Source: an uncultured Candidatus Saccharibacteria bacterium (GTDB taxonomy: Bacteria; Patescibacteriota; Saccharimonadia; Saccharimonadales; Saccharimonadaceae). Taken from it: a stretch of 64,000 bases of DNA. The notes beneath the pieces were generated by a model, which had not been told where the DNA came from, did not search any database, and saw nothing but the letters and a program-made list of their open reading frames with translations. Both the position numbers and the translations under genes were made by a program. Numbering within the stretch: the first letter of the stretch is position 1; each line of letters starts with the position of its first letter. Below, one piece after another: positions 34,234 to 43,991 of this stretch. The stretch covers positions 186,001 to 250,000 of the forward strand of contig CALEJV010000003.1 in assembly GCA_937898545.1 (NCBI GenBank). The letters are read 5' to 3'.

Positions 34234-35206
34234 GCGCCTCCTCTCAACACTGGTCGGTCTGGTGATGATCGGTGGTATGGCCTGGGCTGGGCTGACCTAT
34301 GGCCCGGAACTATACGATGCTGCAGTGGCGAGCCGGTACCAGCCCGATAGTGCAATGCAAGCGGTGATTGATCAGCTTGAGCTGACCGATAAAGGTCGGC
34401 AGCTGCTCTATGCGAGTCAGCCACAATTGCAGGACAAGGCTGAGTTTAACAAAAGCTGCAAATCGACTGAGCGCACAGCAGCTATCCTTGGTTGCTACCA
34501 CCTGCGCCGGATTTACGTCTACAATGTACAGAATCAAGAACTGACTAACGCCGAACCCGTCACGACAGCACACGAGTTATTACATGCCGCATATGAGCGG
34601 CTTAGCTCAAGCGAACGACAGCGGATCGACAAGCTTATCGAAGCAGAGTACGCCAAGATCAAGACCAATCCGGTCATTGCCTCAATGGTGAAGTATTATG
34701 ATCAGGCCGAGCCAGGCGAGCGTAATAATGAGCTTCATTCTATTATTGGCACGCAGATTGGTACAATCAACAGCGAGCTAGAGCAGCACTATAGTCGGTA
34801 TTTTCGTAACCGTGCGGCGATCGTCGCACGCAGTGATGCTTACCAAGCTGTCTTTGACAAGGTCGACCAAGAAGCTAAAGCGCTCAGCAAGGCAATCAAC
34901 CAAGAAGCTACCCAGCTCCCCACCGACCAAGCACAGTACAAAGAGATGGCTGAGCAGCTTTCGGCTGATATTAAGGTATTTAATGCGAGAGCCCAAAATG
35001 GTGGCTTCCGCGATGATGCATCATTCCAGGCAGCACGTAAGAAGCTCTTGGCACGTCAACGATCGCTTGAGGCACAGCGGCTAGCGATTAATCAGCGCGT
35101 TGAGATATATAATGCGAAGATCACTCGGCTCAATGCCTTGTCGGTACGCGCTAATGAGCTGAACCAAAGCATTAATGGCATTGAGCAACCTAAGGAGCAA
35201 GTGTAA
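34208..35206 (+). CDS. Membrane-anchored HExxH protein with a coiled-coil
   Basis: 332 residues starting with TTG inside the end of clpC, 8 nt after GGGGAG. A basic N-terminus and one transmembrane helix (about residues 12-30) put the rest outside. Residues near 119-126 read TAHELLHAAYE, an HExxH zinc-metallopeptidase-like motif; a third ligand is not evident. From about residue 205 on the protein is a long coiled-coil with Gln/Ala/Arg heptads. Two cysteines flank the domain start (KSCKST...GCYH). No family recognised. Coupling to clpC suggests a link to protein quality control, but that is inference. Confidence 0.7.
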   Translation: MTHVAKRPKRLLSTLVGLVMIGGMAWAGLTYGPELYDAAVASRYQPDSAMQAVIDQLELTDKGRQLLYASQPQLQDKAEFNKSCKSTERTAAILGCYHLRRIYVYNVQNQELTNAEPVTTAHELLHAAYERLSSSERQRIDKLIEAEYAKIKTNPVIASMVKYYDQAEPGERNNELHSIIGTQIGTINSELEQHYSRYFRNRAAIVARSDAYQAVFDKVDQEAKALSKAINQEATQLPTDQAQYKEMAEQLSADIKVFNARAQNGGFRDDASFQAARKKLLARQRSLEAQRLAINQRVEIYNAKITRLNALSVRANELNQSINGIEQPKEQV

Positions 35207-36561
35207 TGGCACGAGCTCGCACGGTGTTTGTTTGCCAGCAGTGTGGTGCGCGCTCACCAAAATGGACCGGTAAGTGTGAACAATGCGGCCAGTGGAATAG
35301 CCTCGTTGAGGAAGCGCCAGCTCCAATGGGTAAATCGGCCGTGGCACGGAGCGCTGGCCAAGGTACGTTGCTACAGCCGCGGCCAATCACTGCTGCAAGC
35401 CAGGATGAGCCAGCAGCTCGGCTTGCAACGGGCATTGCCGATCTTGATGCAGTGCTGGGTGGTGGTATTTTGCCGGGTGGTGTGCTGCTTCTGGCGGGGC
35501 AACCGGGTATGGGCAAGAGCACTCTCTTGCTCCAGGTCGCGCATGCGGTTGCTCGGCAGCAAGCAGTGCTCTATATCAGTGGTGAGGAGTCGGCTGGGCA
35601 GGTGGCGCTGCGGGCGACGCGACTGGGTGCCGACCAGCACGAGGCATTGTCGTTTGCAGCGAGCACAAGTGCTGATGATATTGCGGCTACCATCCGTACC
35701 GGCCAATACCAGCTGGTAATTGTCGATTCGATTCAGACGCTGAGTCTGGCTGAGATCACTAGTGCACCAGGCACCGTAAGCCAGATTACTAACGCCAGCA
35801 ACGTTATCATTCAAGCGGCCAAGCAATCAGGGACGGCGGTAGTGCTGGTGGGCCATGTGACGAAGGAAGGGTCGATCGCGGGGCCCAAGGTACTTGAGCA
35901 TCTCGTGGATGTGGTGCTGCAGTTTGAGGGCGATCGCTACGGCGGCTTTAAAGTGGTGCGGGCCATCAAGAACCGCTATGGTAGCACGAATGAGGCAGCG
36001 ATTTTTGCTATGGGTGAGCACGGCCTGACAGTGGTAGAGAACCCCTCAGCTGCGCTGCTTGCCGAACGCCAAAATGCCGATGGATCGGTGGTACTGGCTA
36101 CACTTGAGGGCAACCGCCCCATCCTTGTCGAGATCCAAGCACTTGTCAATCCAACCCATTTCGGGTATCCTAAGAGGACAGCCAGCGGATTTGATCTCAA
36201 CCGACTCAACCTTTTGATCGCTGTCCTCGAGCGGCGCACCAAATTGCAATTATCCGATAAAGATATCTACATCAACGTTGTCGGTGGACTCAAACTGGCT
36301 GATCGGGCGGCCGACTTAGCCGTCGTCATGGCAATTGCCAGTGCTGCTGCTGGTCGACGCCTTGATGATGGCGTAGTAGTGTTTGGCGAGGTGGGCCTTG
36401 GCGGTGAAGTGCGCAGTACCCAAGCGGCCGAGCGGCGCATTGCTGAGGCGCAAAAACTCGGCTTCACCAAAGCGATTGCCCCGCATTCTGGCCTTAAGAC
36501 GCCCTTCATCCATGATGTGCGCGATATCCGCAGTGCACTCATTACTTACCTAAAAACATAA
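35206..36561 (+). CDS. radA: DNA repair protein RadA
   Basis: RadA/Sms (451 residues), a RecA-like helicase acting on recombination intermediates. It has the zinc finger CQQCGARSPKWTGKCEQC near the N-terminus, Walker A GQPGMGKSTLLLQ, the RadA-specific KNRYGSTNE motif, and a C-terminal Lon-like domain (DIYINVVGGLKLADRAADLAV, FGEVGLGGEVR). All functional motifs are intact. The start overlaps the preceding stop (TAATG). It is upstream of a PIN-TRAM gene, an arrangement common in bacteria (radA-yacL). Confidence 0.97.
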   Translation: MARARTVFVCQQCGARSPKWTGKCEQCGQWNSLVEEAPAPMGKSAVARSAGQGTLLQPRPITAASQDEPAARLATGIADLDAVLGGGILPGGVLLLAGQPGMGKSTLLLQVAHAVARQQAVLYISGEESAGQVALRATRLGADQHEALSFAASTSADDIAATIRTGQYQLVIVDSIQTLSLAEITSAPGTVSQITNASNVIIQAAKQSGTAVVLVGHVTKEGSIAGPKVLEHLVDVVLQFEGDRYGGFKVVRAIKNRYGSTNEAAIFAMGEHGLTVVENPSAALLAERQNADGSVVLATLEGNRPILVEIQALVNPTHFGYPKRTASGFDLNRLNLLIAVLERRTKLQLSDKDIYINVVGGLKLADRAADLAVVMAIASAAAGRRLDDGVVVFGEVGLGGEVRSTQAAERRIAEAQKLGFTKAIAPHSGLKTPFIHDVRDIRSALITYLKT

Positions 36562-36574
36562 CAAAAGGAACAAC

Positions 36575-37759
36575 ATGCAATTATCTACTCTTGTGTTGCT
36601 TATCATCACACTGATTATTCTTGGCGAAGTCAGTTATCTCCTGGCTCGGCTGCCGCGTAACACACTCAAGACGAAAGGGCGAGCGCTGTTAGTCGATACG
36701 TCGGTGCTAATGGATGGTCGCATTACGGCCGTTGCCAAGACAGGATTTATTGGTGACACGCTGGTGATCCCCCGTAGTGTGGTGGGTGAGCTGCAATTTC
36801 TGGCAGATCATGCAGACAGCGACAAGCGAGCTCGCGCTCGTTATGGCCTTGACGTCGTGACGGAATTGCAGGCGATGGACGAAGTTGAGGTAGAACTCTT
36901 GCAGGATGGCAGCAAAGCACGCGAGGGAGTTGATGAGCGATTGCTAAGCCTAGCTAAGCAGCATGGCGCATGGCTGCTCACAATCGATTATAATCTCAAT
37001 AAAGTCGCCGCCGTGGAAGGGATTGGCGTACTCAACATGAATGAGCTGGCGCAAAGTATCCGGATGGCACATTTACCTGGTGAGCACCTGACGCTGGCAC
37101 TTCTTCAGAAGGGGCAGGATGCTCATCAGGCGGTTGGGCACTTGCCAGATGGCACGATGGTGGTCGTGGAGCAAGCCAGCAGCCAGCTGGGCCGCACCTG
37201 TGAAGTAGAGATTATTCGAAACCTTCAGACCGCTGCAGGTAAGATGATCTTTGCCAAGCTCGTCAAAAAGCCAGTAGTTCAGCCAGCCAAAGCGCGCTCA
37301 GCTGAAGCATCATCAGGAAAAGCAGTAGCGCAAGAAGAGTCGGCTACTCAACCATCTACTCAACCCAAATCAGCAAAGACTTCGCGCTCTCGCCAACCAG
37401 CGCGGGCCCGCACTACCACAGCTCCAGCAGAAAAAACAGATAAGAAACATGACCAGCCAGCCTCAAGTCAGCCTCAGCGAACGGCGCGTGTGGCTCATGA
37501 GAAAACAAAGCCAGCAGAGCAACCACAACCAAAGCAGCTAGCCAAGCGTACCTCTCGCGCGCGAGCCGCTACAACTCCGAAGTCTCCGCAGGCTGCTTCA
37601 TCCCTTCAATCTAGGCATACCAAGCAATCAACAACGAGCCGCACCTCACAAGCGACCACGCAAGCTACCTCCAAGAAACGAACCGCTCGCTCGTCATCAC
37701 GTCGCCGTGTTGACCACGAAGCGGCGCTGCTTGATTTGGTAAAAAAGCAGACGGATTAG
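36575..37759 (+). CDS. PIN-TRAM domain protein with a long basic tail (YacL-like)
   Basis: 394 residues. An N-terminal membrane helix (about 5-24), a PIN nuclease domain (LLVDTSVLMDGRI; PRSVVGELQFLAD; LLTIDYNLNKVA, with the acidic metal ligands kept), then a TRAM RNA-binding domain (residues about 180-230). This core matches YacL-type proteins, commonly next to radA. From about residue 235 to the end is a 160-residue low-complexity tail rich in Ala, Ser, Thr, Gln, Lys and Arg, with almost no hydrophobic residues, likely disordered and able to bind nucleic acid. The tail is unusual for the family. Preceded by AAAAGGA. Confidence 0.85.
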   Translation: MQLSTLVLLIITLIILGEVSYLLARLPRNTLKTKGRALLVDTSVLMDGRITAVAKTGFIGDTLVIPRSVVGELQFLADHADSDKRARARYGLDVVTELQAMDEVEVELLQDGSKAREGVDERLLSLAKQHGAWLLTIDYNLNKVAAVEGIGVLNMNELAQSIRMAHLPGEHLTLALLQKGQDAHQAVGHLPDGTMVVVEQASSQLGRTCEVEIIRNLQTAAGKMIFAKLVKKPVVQPAKARSAEASSGKAVAQEESATQPSTQPKSAKTSRSRQPARARTTTAPAEKTDKKHDQPASSQPQRTARVAHEKTKPAEQPQPKQLAKRTSRARAATTPKSPQAASSLQSRHTKQSTTSRTSQATTQATSKKRTARSSSRRRVDHEAALLDLVKKQTD

Positions 37760-37866
37760 CGTCGTTGCGAAGCTAGCAGATAGTAAAGAGATATTGTTTA
37801 ATTTTTGATACGTGATTCTCAGAGTGTTATACTGATGGTAGTAATGCCATGAAAGGGGAAGCAATT

Positions 37867-38682
37867 ATGCATACCTATCGAGACTTTCTCACCACCACTC
37901 TCACTGCTGCCGCGGAGATTGCAGCTGCGAACTTTGGCAACCTCTCTCACTCGGTCAAGGCGGGAGATCGCAATCAAGTCCTGACAGAGACTGACCTAGA
38001 GATCGGTCATTTCCTGACAGATGCAATCCGCACAGTATACCCTGATCATAATATTATCGATGAGGAGCTGGGCTGTGTCGATAACAGGTCGCGCTACACC
38101 TGGGTGGTTGACCCGATCGATGGGACGAGCAACTTTGCGGTGGGACTACCACAGTATGGCATTATGCTGGGGCTGCTCGATCACGACACACCAGTGGCTG
38201 GTGGAATAGCCCTGCCTGCTTTTGGCGAGCTCTACGTTGCGACTAAGGGTGCGGGTGCCTGGTGTAATGGCCAGAAGATCCATGTCTCGCGCGAATCCGA
38301 CCTTGCCAATAGTCTTGTCGCGTATGGTATTGACGGCCACCCTGAGGATCCAGCCCGAACGAAGCGCGAGGCTGAGCTACTTGGCACCATCATCCTCTCG
38401 ATCCGTAATCTTCGCTCGTCTAATAGTGTCGTCGACCAAGCAATGGTTGCGAAGGGTGCCTATGGTGCCTGCGCCAACCAAACAAGCAAGATCTGGGACA
38501 ACGTCGCTCAGCAGATCATCATTGAGGAAGCAGGCGGCGTCTATACCGATATTGCTGGTAACCCCATGGATTACTACGACGCCCTGAACCGCTCTCACGA
38601 GAACTTCACCTGGCTGGCGGGAGCGCCGGAGTTGCATCGGCAGTTGGTGAGGGTGGTGAAGCCTTTATTGACTGCCGCATAG
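37867..38682 (+). CDS. Inositol monophosphatase-family phosphatase
   Basis: 271 residues from the ATG at 37867 (GGGGA 8 nt upstream; an in-frame ATG lies 18 nt earlier). Mg-dependent phosphatase with the family metal-binding motifs: IIDEELG (E of motif 1), WVVDPIDGTSNF (motif 2, D-P-I-D-G-T) and WDNVAQQIIIEEAGG (motif 3, WDxxA). Substrates in the family include inositol phosphates, histidinol phosphate, 3'-phosphoadenosine phosphate and fructose bisphosphate; none can be chosen from sequence. Preceded by TATACT about 30 nt upstream. The 270 nt after the stop contain only AT-rich sequence and the PBP terminator. Confidence 0.87.
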   Translation: MHTYRDFLTTTLTAAAEIAAANFGNLSHSVKAGDRNQVLTETDLEIGHFLTDAIRTVYPDHNIIDEELGCVDNRSRYTWVVDPIDGTSNFAVGLPQYGIMLGLLDHDTPVAGGIALPAFGELYVATKGAGAWCNGQKIHVSRESDLANSLVAYGIDGHPEDPARTKREAELLGTIILSIRNLRSSNSVVDQAMVAKGAYGACANQTSKIWDNVAQQIIIEEAGGVYTDIAGNPMDYYDALNRSHENFTWLAGAPELHRQLVRVVKPLLTAA

Positions 38683-38899
38683 CCCTCACTTTCTTATGTG
38701 ACTGTAAATCCTAATTTGGCTATATCTCAAATAGGCTAGAGTTATTATCTGGACCACAATATTAGACACGTCATACTCTCATCTTAGACCTTAAACCGCT
38801 GTATTCTCATTGCAAAATAAGTCTTATGTCATAAGTGGCTACATACTACTCGAACAAAGGCAGTGCAATTCTGAGCATAGCAACAAATCCTCCATTATG

Positions 38900-38925
38900 A
38901 AAAATCCTGCAGCTGTAGGTGCAGG
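38900..38925 (-). terminator. PBP1 gene terminator
   Basis: On the minus strand CCTGCA-N8-TGCAGG followed by ATTTTT. Confidence 0.8.
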
Positions 38926-38955
38926 GTATTATAACTATTCTCTGTTAAAGATGCA

Positions 38956-41628
38956 CTAGCTCGTCCGTTGGCCGTGAGCGGTGTTTTTGTCACTGTAGTA
39001 TACGCTGTCTGTCAATGTGGCAGTCACGGTGAAGTTTTTACCAGCAGAGGAGGGGATAGAGACGTTGGTATCGCCATCACTATTAACCTGGCGCGTACCA
39101 ACGAGCTGGTCACCTACCTTCACCTCTAACTGTTGGAGTGGGTGACTACCCTGCCGGTAGTATACCGTCGCCGATTGCCCACTCGAGCTTACGGCGACGG
39201 AAACACTTGGCTTGGAGTCGGTACAGCGATGAGTATCGTCGTTACTGGCTGCATCATAGCCATCTTGAGCCGAAACAGTCTCTTTGCCTGACGAGTCTTT
39301 TGACCGAGTAACAGGGATATCCACACGAGCTGACTCTGGTGTACAGTTTGTGGCCTTTTTCTTAGACACTCGGTCGAATGACATTGTATTGCTGCTGCGG
39401 TTAGAGTTTTTGTTGTAATACGATGGATAGATCTCGTTGTTGATCCGCTGGATACCGCTTGGTGCAGAAAACCAGTCGCTGTACGATGCTTTGTGTTGGC
39501 TAACGTAATATTGCGTCGCATCGGCCATGGTGTAGTCGAGTAGCATAGCGGGGATGAGCGAGTTACCGTTGCGGAGCGGTGACGTATCAGAGTTGCCCAG
39601 CCAAACAGCCATCGACAGCGCTGGGGTGTAGCCGACTGTCCAAATATCCTTCGCTACTACTTTGCCATTGATCTCGGAGTTTGATGTACCAGTCTTGACG
39701 GCGGTTTTCGCCTTGAGGCGATTCATTTGTGGCATGTAGTCTTGCCCACCACCAAGGTTTGCCCGTGCACTCGAGTCGCCAAGGATATCGTTGACGATAT
39801 AGGCAGCTTGCTGGTCGATCACCTGCTTGGTAGAGGCTGTGTACTGCTTAAGGACTTGGCCAGTACTATTGGTTACTTTGAGAACGGTTGATTGCGGAGT
39901 GTAGGTACCCATCCGCGCCAAAGATGCAATGGCATTGACGTGATCGACAAGGCGCGTACCACAGCTGCCGATGGCGCTCGATAGGCCAGCTTGGGCATCT
40001 GCGCCCTGGGTGCAGTAAGCACTGTCGCCCATCTCGCGAATGGTCTGCCAGGTACTGCCGCGCCTATTGCGCTCGTTCTCTTGCATAGCTTTGATGGCGG
40101 GGATGTTGCGTGAGCGAGCGAGAGCTTGGCGGAGGTTAATGTTGTTTTGGAACTTACCATCGGCGTTTTGTGGCGTCCAGCTACCAAAGCTGATCTTTGA
40201 GTCGGACAGGACAGAACCACTCCCGTAGTTGGTCTTGCCATTGCCCTTGTTTTGGAAGAGCTGAGCGTAGACCAGTGGCTTGATAGATGAACCAGGTTGG
40301 ATAAAGGCGGTGGCGGCATTGTCTTGCCCATAACCAGCATGGTTAAAGCCACGGCTCCCGACCAGTGCGATTATCTGACCAGATTTATTATCTTCGATAG
40401 CGGCTGCGCCATTGGTAAAGCCAGCATAGGTTGCGCAGTTGGTATTACCACAGTTGGAGTTCGTGAGTTTGCCATTAAACATACTCTCCATTCGGCCCTC
40501 AAGCTTACCTTGAAGTGTTGAGTCAAGCGTGGTCGTAACGGTGAGGCCGCCTTTGCCGACTGTTGACTTACCCAGCTCTTTTTCGAGCTGGTCGCGCACC
40601 ATTAGCACAAAGTGAGGTGCTTTGATATCGGCCAATTGGTCGGCCATTGGTTTGATCGTATCAAGAACAGCTACCTTCTTAGCTTCTGCTGCTTGTGCTT
40701 TAGTGATGTAATTCATCTCTACCATACTATCAAGCACCTTGTGTTGGCGAGCGATGAGAGCGGTATTGCCAGCGGTGTTGTATGGGTTGTAGAGCCCAGG
40801 ACTGTTAGGAATGCCGGCAAGCAGTGCAGATTCGGCTAATGTTAGGTCTTTAGCTGGTTTTTGGAAGTAAGTGCGCGCAGCCGATTCAACACCATTGCGG
40901 CGGCCACCGTATGATGCTTCGTTGAGATAGAGATTCAGGATTTGATCTTTGTTGTACATACGCTCGACCTCAATCGAGAGGATCACCTCCTTGATTTTGC
41001 GTGGTATACCATCGAGGCCGCGTTTTTCGATTTCGCTCTTCTCGAAGAAGGCTTGCTTGACGAGCTGTTGGGTGAGCGTCGAGCCACCCTGTACGGCATT
41101 ACCCTGTGAGTTGCTCAGAAATGCGCGAGAAATACCAGCCAGGCTAATACCGTGGTGGTTATAAAAATCACGGTCTTCCACGGCGATCGTTGCCTTCTTG
41201 ACGTAGTCGCTAATCTGGTTGCCATCGACCACGAGCTTGTAGTCGCCACTACCTTTATCCTCCCAGAGGAGCTGGCCACTACGGTCGAGATATTTGGTAA
41301 CAGTGGTCTGGACGCGTTTGTCTATCTCGCCTGGGCGAATTGCGTCGAGGTCTTTGCGATAGTAAGTGAAGAGCCCAGCGATAATAAGGGCGAGCACGAG
41401 AAAAAACCCACCAACTACCTTGAGAATGGCATAAGCCCCACGCTTGCTAAATAAAAATTGTGCCACTCGGCGTGGATGCATCCGATAGAGTAGCCGCTTG
41501 AGGGGCTGCTTAGGCAGGCTTGCCAAGTACTCCGCTCTGCGGCGGGCTTCGGCGTCTTTTTTGGTGCGGCGCTTGGCTGCAAGATTGGAGTAGACGCTAA
41601 CTCGATGTGATAAATTATTTTTGACCAC
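38956..41628 (-). CDS. Class A penicillin-binding protein (PBP1)
   Basis: Bifunctional peptidoglycan synthase (890 residues). A cytoplasmic N-terminus (about 75 residues, basic), one membrane helix, a GT51 transglycosylase domain (EDRDFYNHHGIS, GGSTLTQQLVKQ), and a transpeptidase domain with SxxK in PGSSIKPL, SxN in SRN and KTGTSN. After the transpeptidase there is a C-terminal region (about residue 760 on) with two cysteines and an Ig-like fold pattern, perhaps wall-binding. Start is a GTG at 41628 with AGAGGA upstream and TATAAT further up. It shows that the cell makes its own peptidoglycan. Confidence 0.95.
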   Translation of the reverse strand: MVKNNLSHRVSVYSNLAAKRRTKKDAEARRRAEYLASLPKQPLKRLLYRMHPRRVAQFLFSKRGAYAILKVVGGFFLVLALIIAGLFTYYRKDLDAIRPGEIDKRVQTTVTKYLDRSGQLLWEDKGSGDYKLVVDGNQISDYVKKATIAVEDRDFYNHHGISLAGISRAFLSNSQGNAVQGGSTLTQQLVKQAFFEKSEIEKRGLDGIPRKIKEVILSIEVERMYNKDQILNLYLNEASYGGRRNGVESAARTYFQKPAKDLTLAESALLAGIPNSPGLYNPYNTAGNTALIARQHKVLDSMVEMNYITKAQAAEAKKVAVLDTIKPMADQLADIKAPHFVLMVRDQLEKELGKSTVGKGGLTVTTTLDSTLQGKLEGRMESMFNGKLTNSNCGNTNCATYAGFTNGAAAIEDNKSGQIIALVGSRGFNHAGYGQDNAATAFIQPGSSIKPLVYAQLFQNKGNGKTNYGSGSVLSDSKISFGSWTPQNADGKFQNNINLRQALARSRNIPAIKAMQENERNRRGSTWQTIREMGDSAYCTQGADAQAGLSSAIGSCGTRLVDHVNAIASLARMGTYTPQSTVLKVTNSTGQVLKQYTASTKQVIDQQAAYIVNDILGDSSARANLGGGQDYMPQMNRLKAKTAVKTGTSNSEINGKVVAKDIWTVGYTPALSMAVWLGNSDTSPLRNGNSLIPAMLLDYTMADATQYYVSQHKASYSDWFSAPSGIQRINNEIYPSYYNKNSNRSSNTMSFDRVSKKKATNCTPESARVDIPVTRSKDSSGKETVSAQDGYDAASNDDTHRCTDSKPSVSVAVSSSGQSATVYYRQGSHPLQQLEVKVGDQLVGTRQVNSDGDTNVSIPSSAGKNFTVTATLTDSVYYSDKNTAHGQRTS

Positions 41629-41790
41629 GATCTCTTATTCCTCTAACACGCAATATTCTTCTGCATTATAGCATTATGTGGGTGGGTAGGGCTAGTCTTT
41701 TCCTACGGCGCAGCCCCGCTACTTCACGCTATTTCGTGCTAAAATAAATAGCAATACACGAGCATAAGAAAGAGCAAGAGTGGAGGACAC

Positions 41791-42999
41791 ATGACCTTAG
41801 CAGAAGAATTAACCTGGCGCGGATTCATTAACCAAACGACGTTTGCCAATGTTAATGACATCAATGAACCACGCACTTTCTACATCGGCGTTGACCCGAG
41901 TGCACCGAGCATGACGATTGGCAACTTGGCCGTCATGATGCTGTGCCGGCACTTCATCGACCATGGACACACACCACTGCTGCTTGTGGGAGGCGCAACC
42001 GGCATGATTGGCGACCCAGACGGTAAAAAGCAAGAGCGTGACCTGCGCAATGCCGAGACGGTGGCGCGCAGCGTTAAGGGGTTGACGGCGCAATTTCGGC
42101 AGATATTTCGTGGCCAGGATTTTGCGGTAGTCAACAATGCCGATTGGTTTGCTCACGTTAATTATATCGATTTTTTGCACCAGATCGGTAAGCACGTGAG
42201 TATGACGCAGCTACTCGACCGCGATTTTGTGCAGCAACGGATCGGCGAAGGCGGGACAGGCATTAGCTATGGTGAATTTAGTTATGCATTGATTCAAGGT
42301 TATGACTTCTTGCATCTGTACCGCGAGAAGGGTGCGACGCTGCAATTGGCTGGTGCTGACCAATGGGGTAATAGCGTGACAGGCGTGTCGCTCATTCGCA
42401 AGCTCGAGGGTGGCGAAGCTCATGTCTTGACGGCGCCGCTGGTGATTAATAAGCAGACAGGAGTGAAATTTGGCAAGTCGGAAGGTGGTGCAGTTTGGCT
42501 TGACCCAGCACTGACAAGCCCATACAAATTCTACCAATTTTGGCTCAACTGCGATGACGAGACGAGCGAAGACTTGATCAAGATCTACACGTTGCTTGAT
42601 CAAGCAACTATCGAAAGATTGATTGACACCCACCACACTAACCCCGGTGCGCGCACTCTGCAAAAGACGCTGGCGCGAGAAGTAACCGATATCGTCCACG
42701 GGCACGAACGTCGCGAGAGTGTGGAGCGAGTAACCAGTGTGCTCTTTGGTGACAATGACCTATCGACACTGCGCGAGGAAGATCTTGATGCGCTGGCTGA
42801 CGAGATCCCGACTGTCTCGCCGCAGTCAGTGGTAGCAGCCCTAGTGGAGGCTGGTGTTTGCGCCAGCAATGGCGAAGCACGCCGCCTCATCAAAAACAAT
42901 GCCATTAGCCTTGACGGTGCAAAAATCACCAGTGATCAACCAGCGACGAGTCCAAGCTTGATCAAAAAAGGCAAGAATAGCTTTGTGCTTGTGCGATAG
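41791..42999 (+). CDS. tyrS: Tyrosyl-tRNA synthetase
   Basis: Class I tRNA synthetase (402 residues) charging tRNA(Tyr). HIGH-type motif reads TIGN in GVDPSAPSMTIGNL, tyrosine-binding region YGEFSYALIQGYDFLHL and GADQWGNSVTG, KMSKS-type motif KFGKSEGGAVWLD, and a C-terminal S4-like RNA-binding domain (residues about 335-402). Class lacking the bacterial HIGH His, as in some TyrRS variants. GGAGGA precedes the ATG. No T-box leader is visible in the 160-nt upstream gap. Confidence 0.95.
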   Translation: MTLAEELTWRGFINQTTFANVNDINEPRTFYIGVDPSAPSMTIGNLAVMMLCRHFIDHGHTPLLLVGGATGMIGDPDGKKQERDLRNAETVARSVKGLTAQFRQIFRGQDFAVVNNADWFAHVNYIDFLHQIGKHVSMTQLLDRDFVQQRIGEGGTGISYGEFSYALIQGYDFLHLYREKGATLQLAGADQWGNSVTGVSLIRKLEGGEAHVLTAPLVINKQTGVKFGKSEGGAVWLDPALTSPYKFYQFWLNCDDETSEDLIKIYTLLDQATIERLIDTHHTNPGARTLQKTLAREVTDIVHGHERRESVERVTSVLFGDNDLSTLREEDLDALADEIPTVSPQSVVAALVEAGVCASNGEARRLIKNNAISLDGAKITSDQPATSPSLIKKGKNSFVLVR

Positions 43000-43119
43000 A
43001 CGGGTGTTCTCGATGGCTATGCTCGGCAGAATGGTAGCAACCGATCATTCGATTATGTATTTGTCATATTTTATGGTATGATAATGGCACATTAATTAGC
43101 TACAAGAGGAGAATTTGTC

Positions 43120-43878
43120 ATGAAAAAATTGATTGCATTTGATCTAGACGATACGTTGGCAGTAACGAAGTCACCTGTGAGCGACCGGATGGCGGCTCTG
43201 CTGGGGCGCTTACTGGAGAAATATGATGTATGTGTCATCACTGGTGGAGACTTCAAGCAGATCCAAAAACAGGTGACCAGCCGCCTTGATGTATCGCCCG
43301 AGCTGCTGGGCAAGTTTCACGCTATGCCGACGTGTGGTACACGCTATTATCGTTTCGACCCACAGGCGAGTGAGTGGCAGCTGCAGTATGCCGAGGACTT
43401 GACGGATGAGCAAAAAGCGCAAATCGTGAGTGTGCTTGAGTCGACTGCACGAGAGATGGGGATCTGGTGCGAACACCCAGCGGGTGAGATTATCGAGGAT
43501 CGCCAGAGCCAGATCACTATATCTGCCTTGGGTCAGCAGGCCACTCCTGAGGAAAAATACGCCTGGGCAGAGAAGTACAAGGATGTTCGGCCAGTCTACC
43601 GCGATAAGGTAGCGGCGCAGCTGCCTGGTCTCGAAGTGCGGATTGGCGGCACTACCAGCACCGACATTACCCGTCCTGGCATCGACAAAGCCTATGGAAT
43701 GAAGAAGCTGCTTGAAGCTAATGGGCTAGAAAAAAGCGAAGTCCTCTTCTTTGGTGATAAGATCGAAGAAGGAGGCAACGACTACCCAGTCCGCGCGATG
43801 GGCATCGACAGCATTGCCGTCAATGGCTGGGAAACAACCGCCTATGCTCTAGATGGGGTTTTGGGCGTAACGGAGTAA
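43120..43878 (+). CDS. HAD-IIB phosphatase resembling eukaryotic-type phosphomannomutase
   Basis: 252 residues. The HAD motif I is FDLDDTLAVT, motif II VITGGDF, and the C-terminal motif IV reads FFGDKIEEGGNDYPV. The cap contains IIEDRQSQITISALGQQATPEEKYAW, matching the substrate-binding cap of eukaryotic-type PMM (R-x-x-x-x-x-x-S-x-x-G-R/Q). Family members interconvert mannose-6- and mannose-1-phosphate or act as sugar phosphatases. Here a role in GDP-mannose supply for the envelope is plausible. Good Shine-Dalgarno (AGAGGAG). Ends with a strong terminator. Confidence 0.8.
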   Translation: MKKLIAFDLDDTLAVTKSPVSDRMAALLGRLLEKYDVCVITGGDFKQIQKQVTSRLDVSPELLGKFHAMPTCGTRYYRFDPQASEWQLQYAEDLTDEQKAQIVSVLESTAREMGIWCEHPAGEIIEDRQSQITISALGQQATPEEKYAWAEKYKDVRPVYRDKVAAQLPGLEVRIGGTTSTDITRPGIDKAYGMKKLLEANGLEKSEVLFFGDKIEEGGNDYPVRAMGIDSIAVNGWETTAYALDGVLGVTE

Positions 43879-43926
43879 AAGTCTTGGCTCTCACGCGCCG
43901 ACCGATACGGTAAGGGCTTGCCACCC

Positions 43927-43961
43927 ATAAAATACTCACCTGCAAATGGTGAGTATTTTAT
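43927..43961. terminator. Bidirectional terminator
   Basis: Perfect 14-bp inverted repeat ATAAAATACTCACC / GGTGAGTATTTTAT with a 7-nt loop. Confidence 0.9.
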
Positions 43962-43991
43962 AGCAATGAGCACTCAATAAGCTTGCACTAC

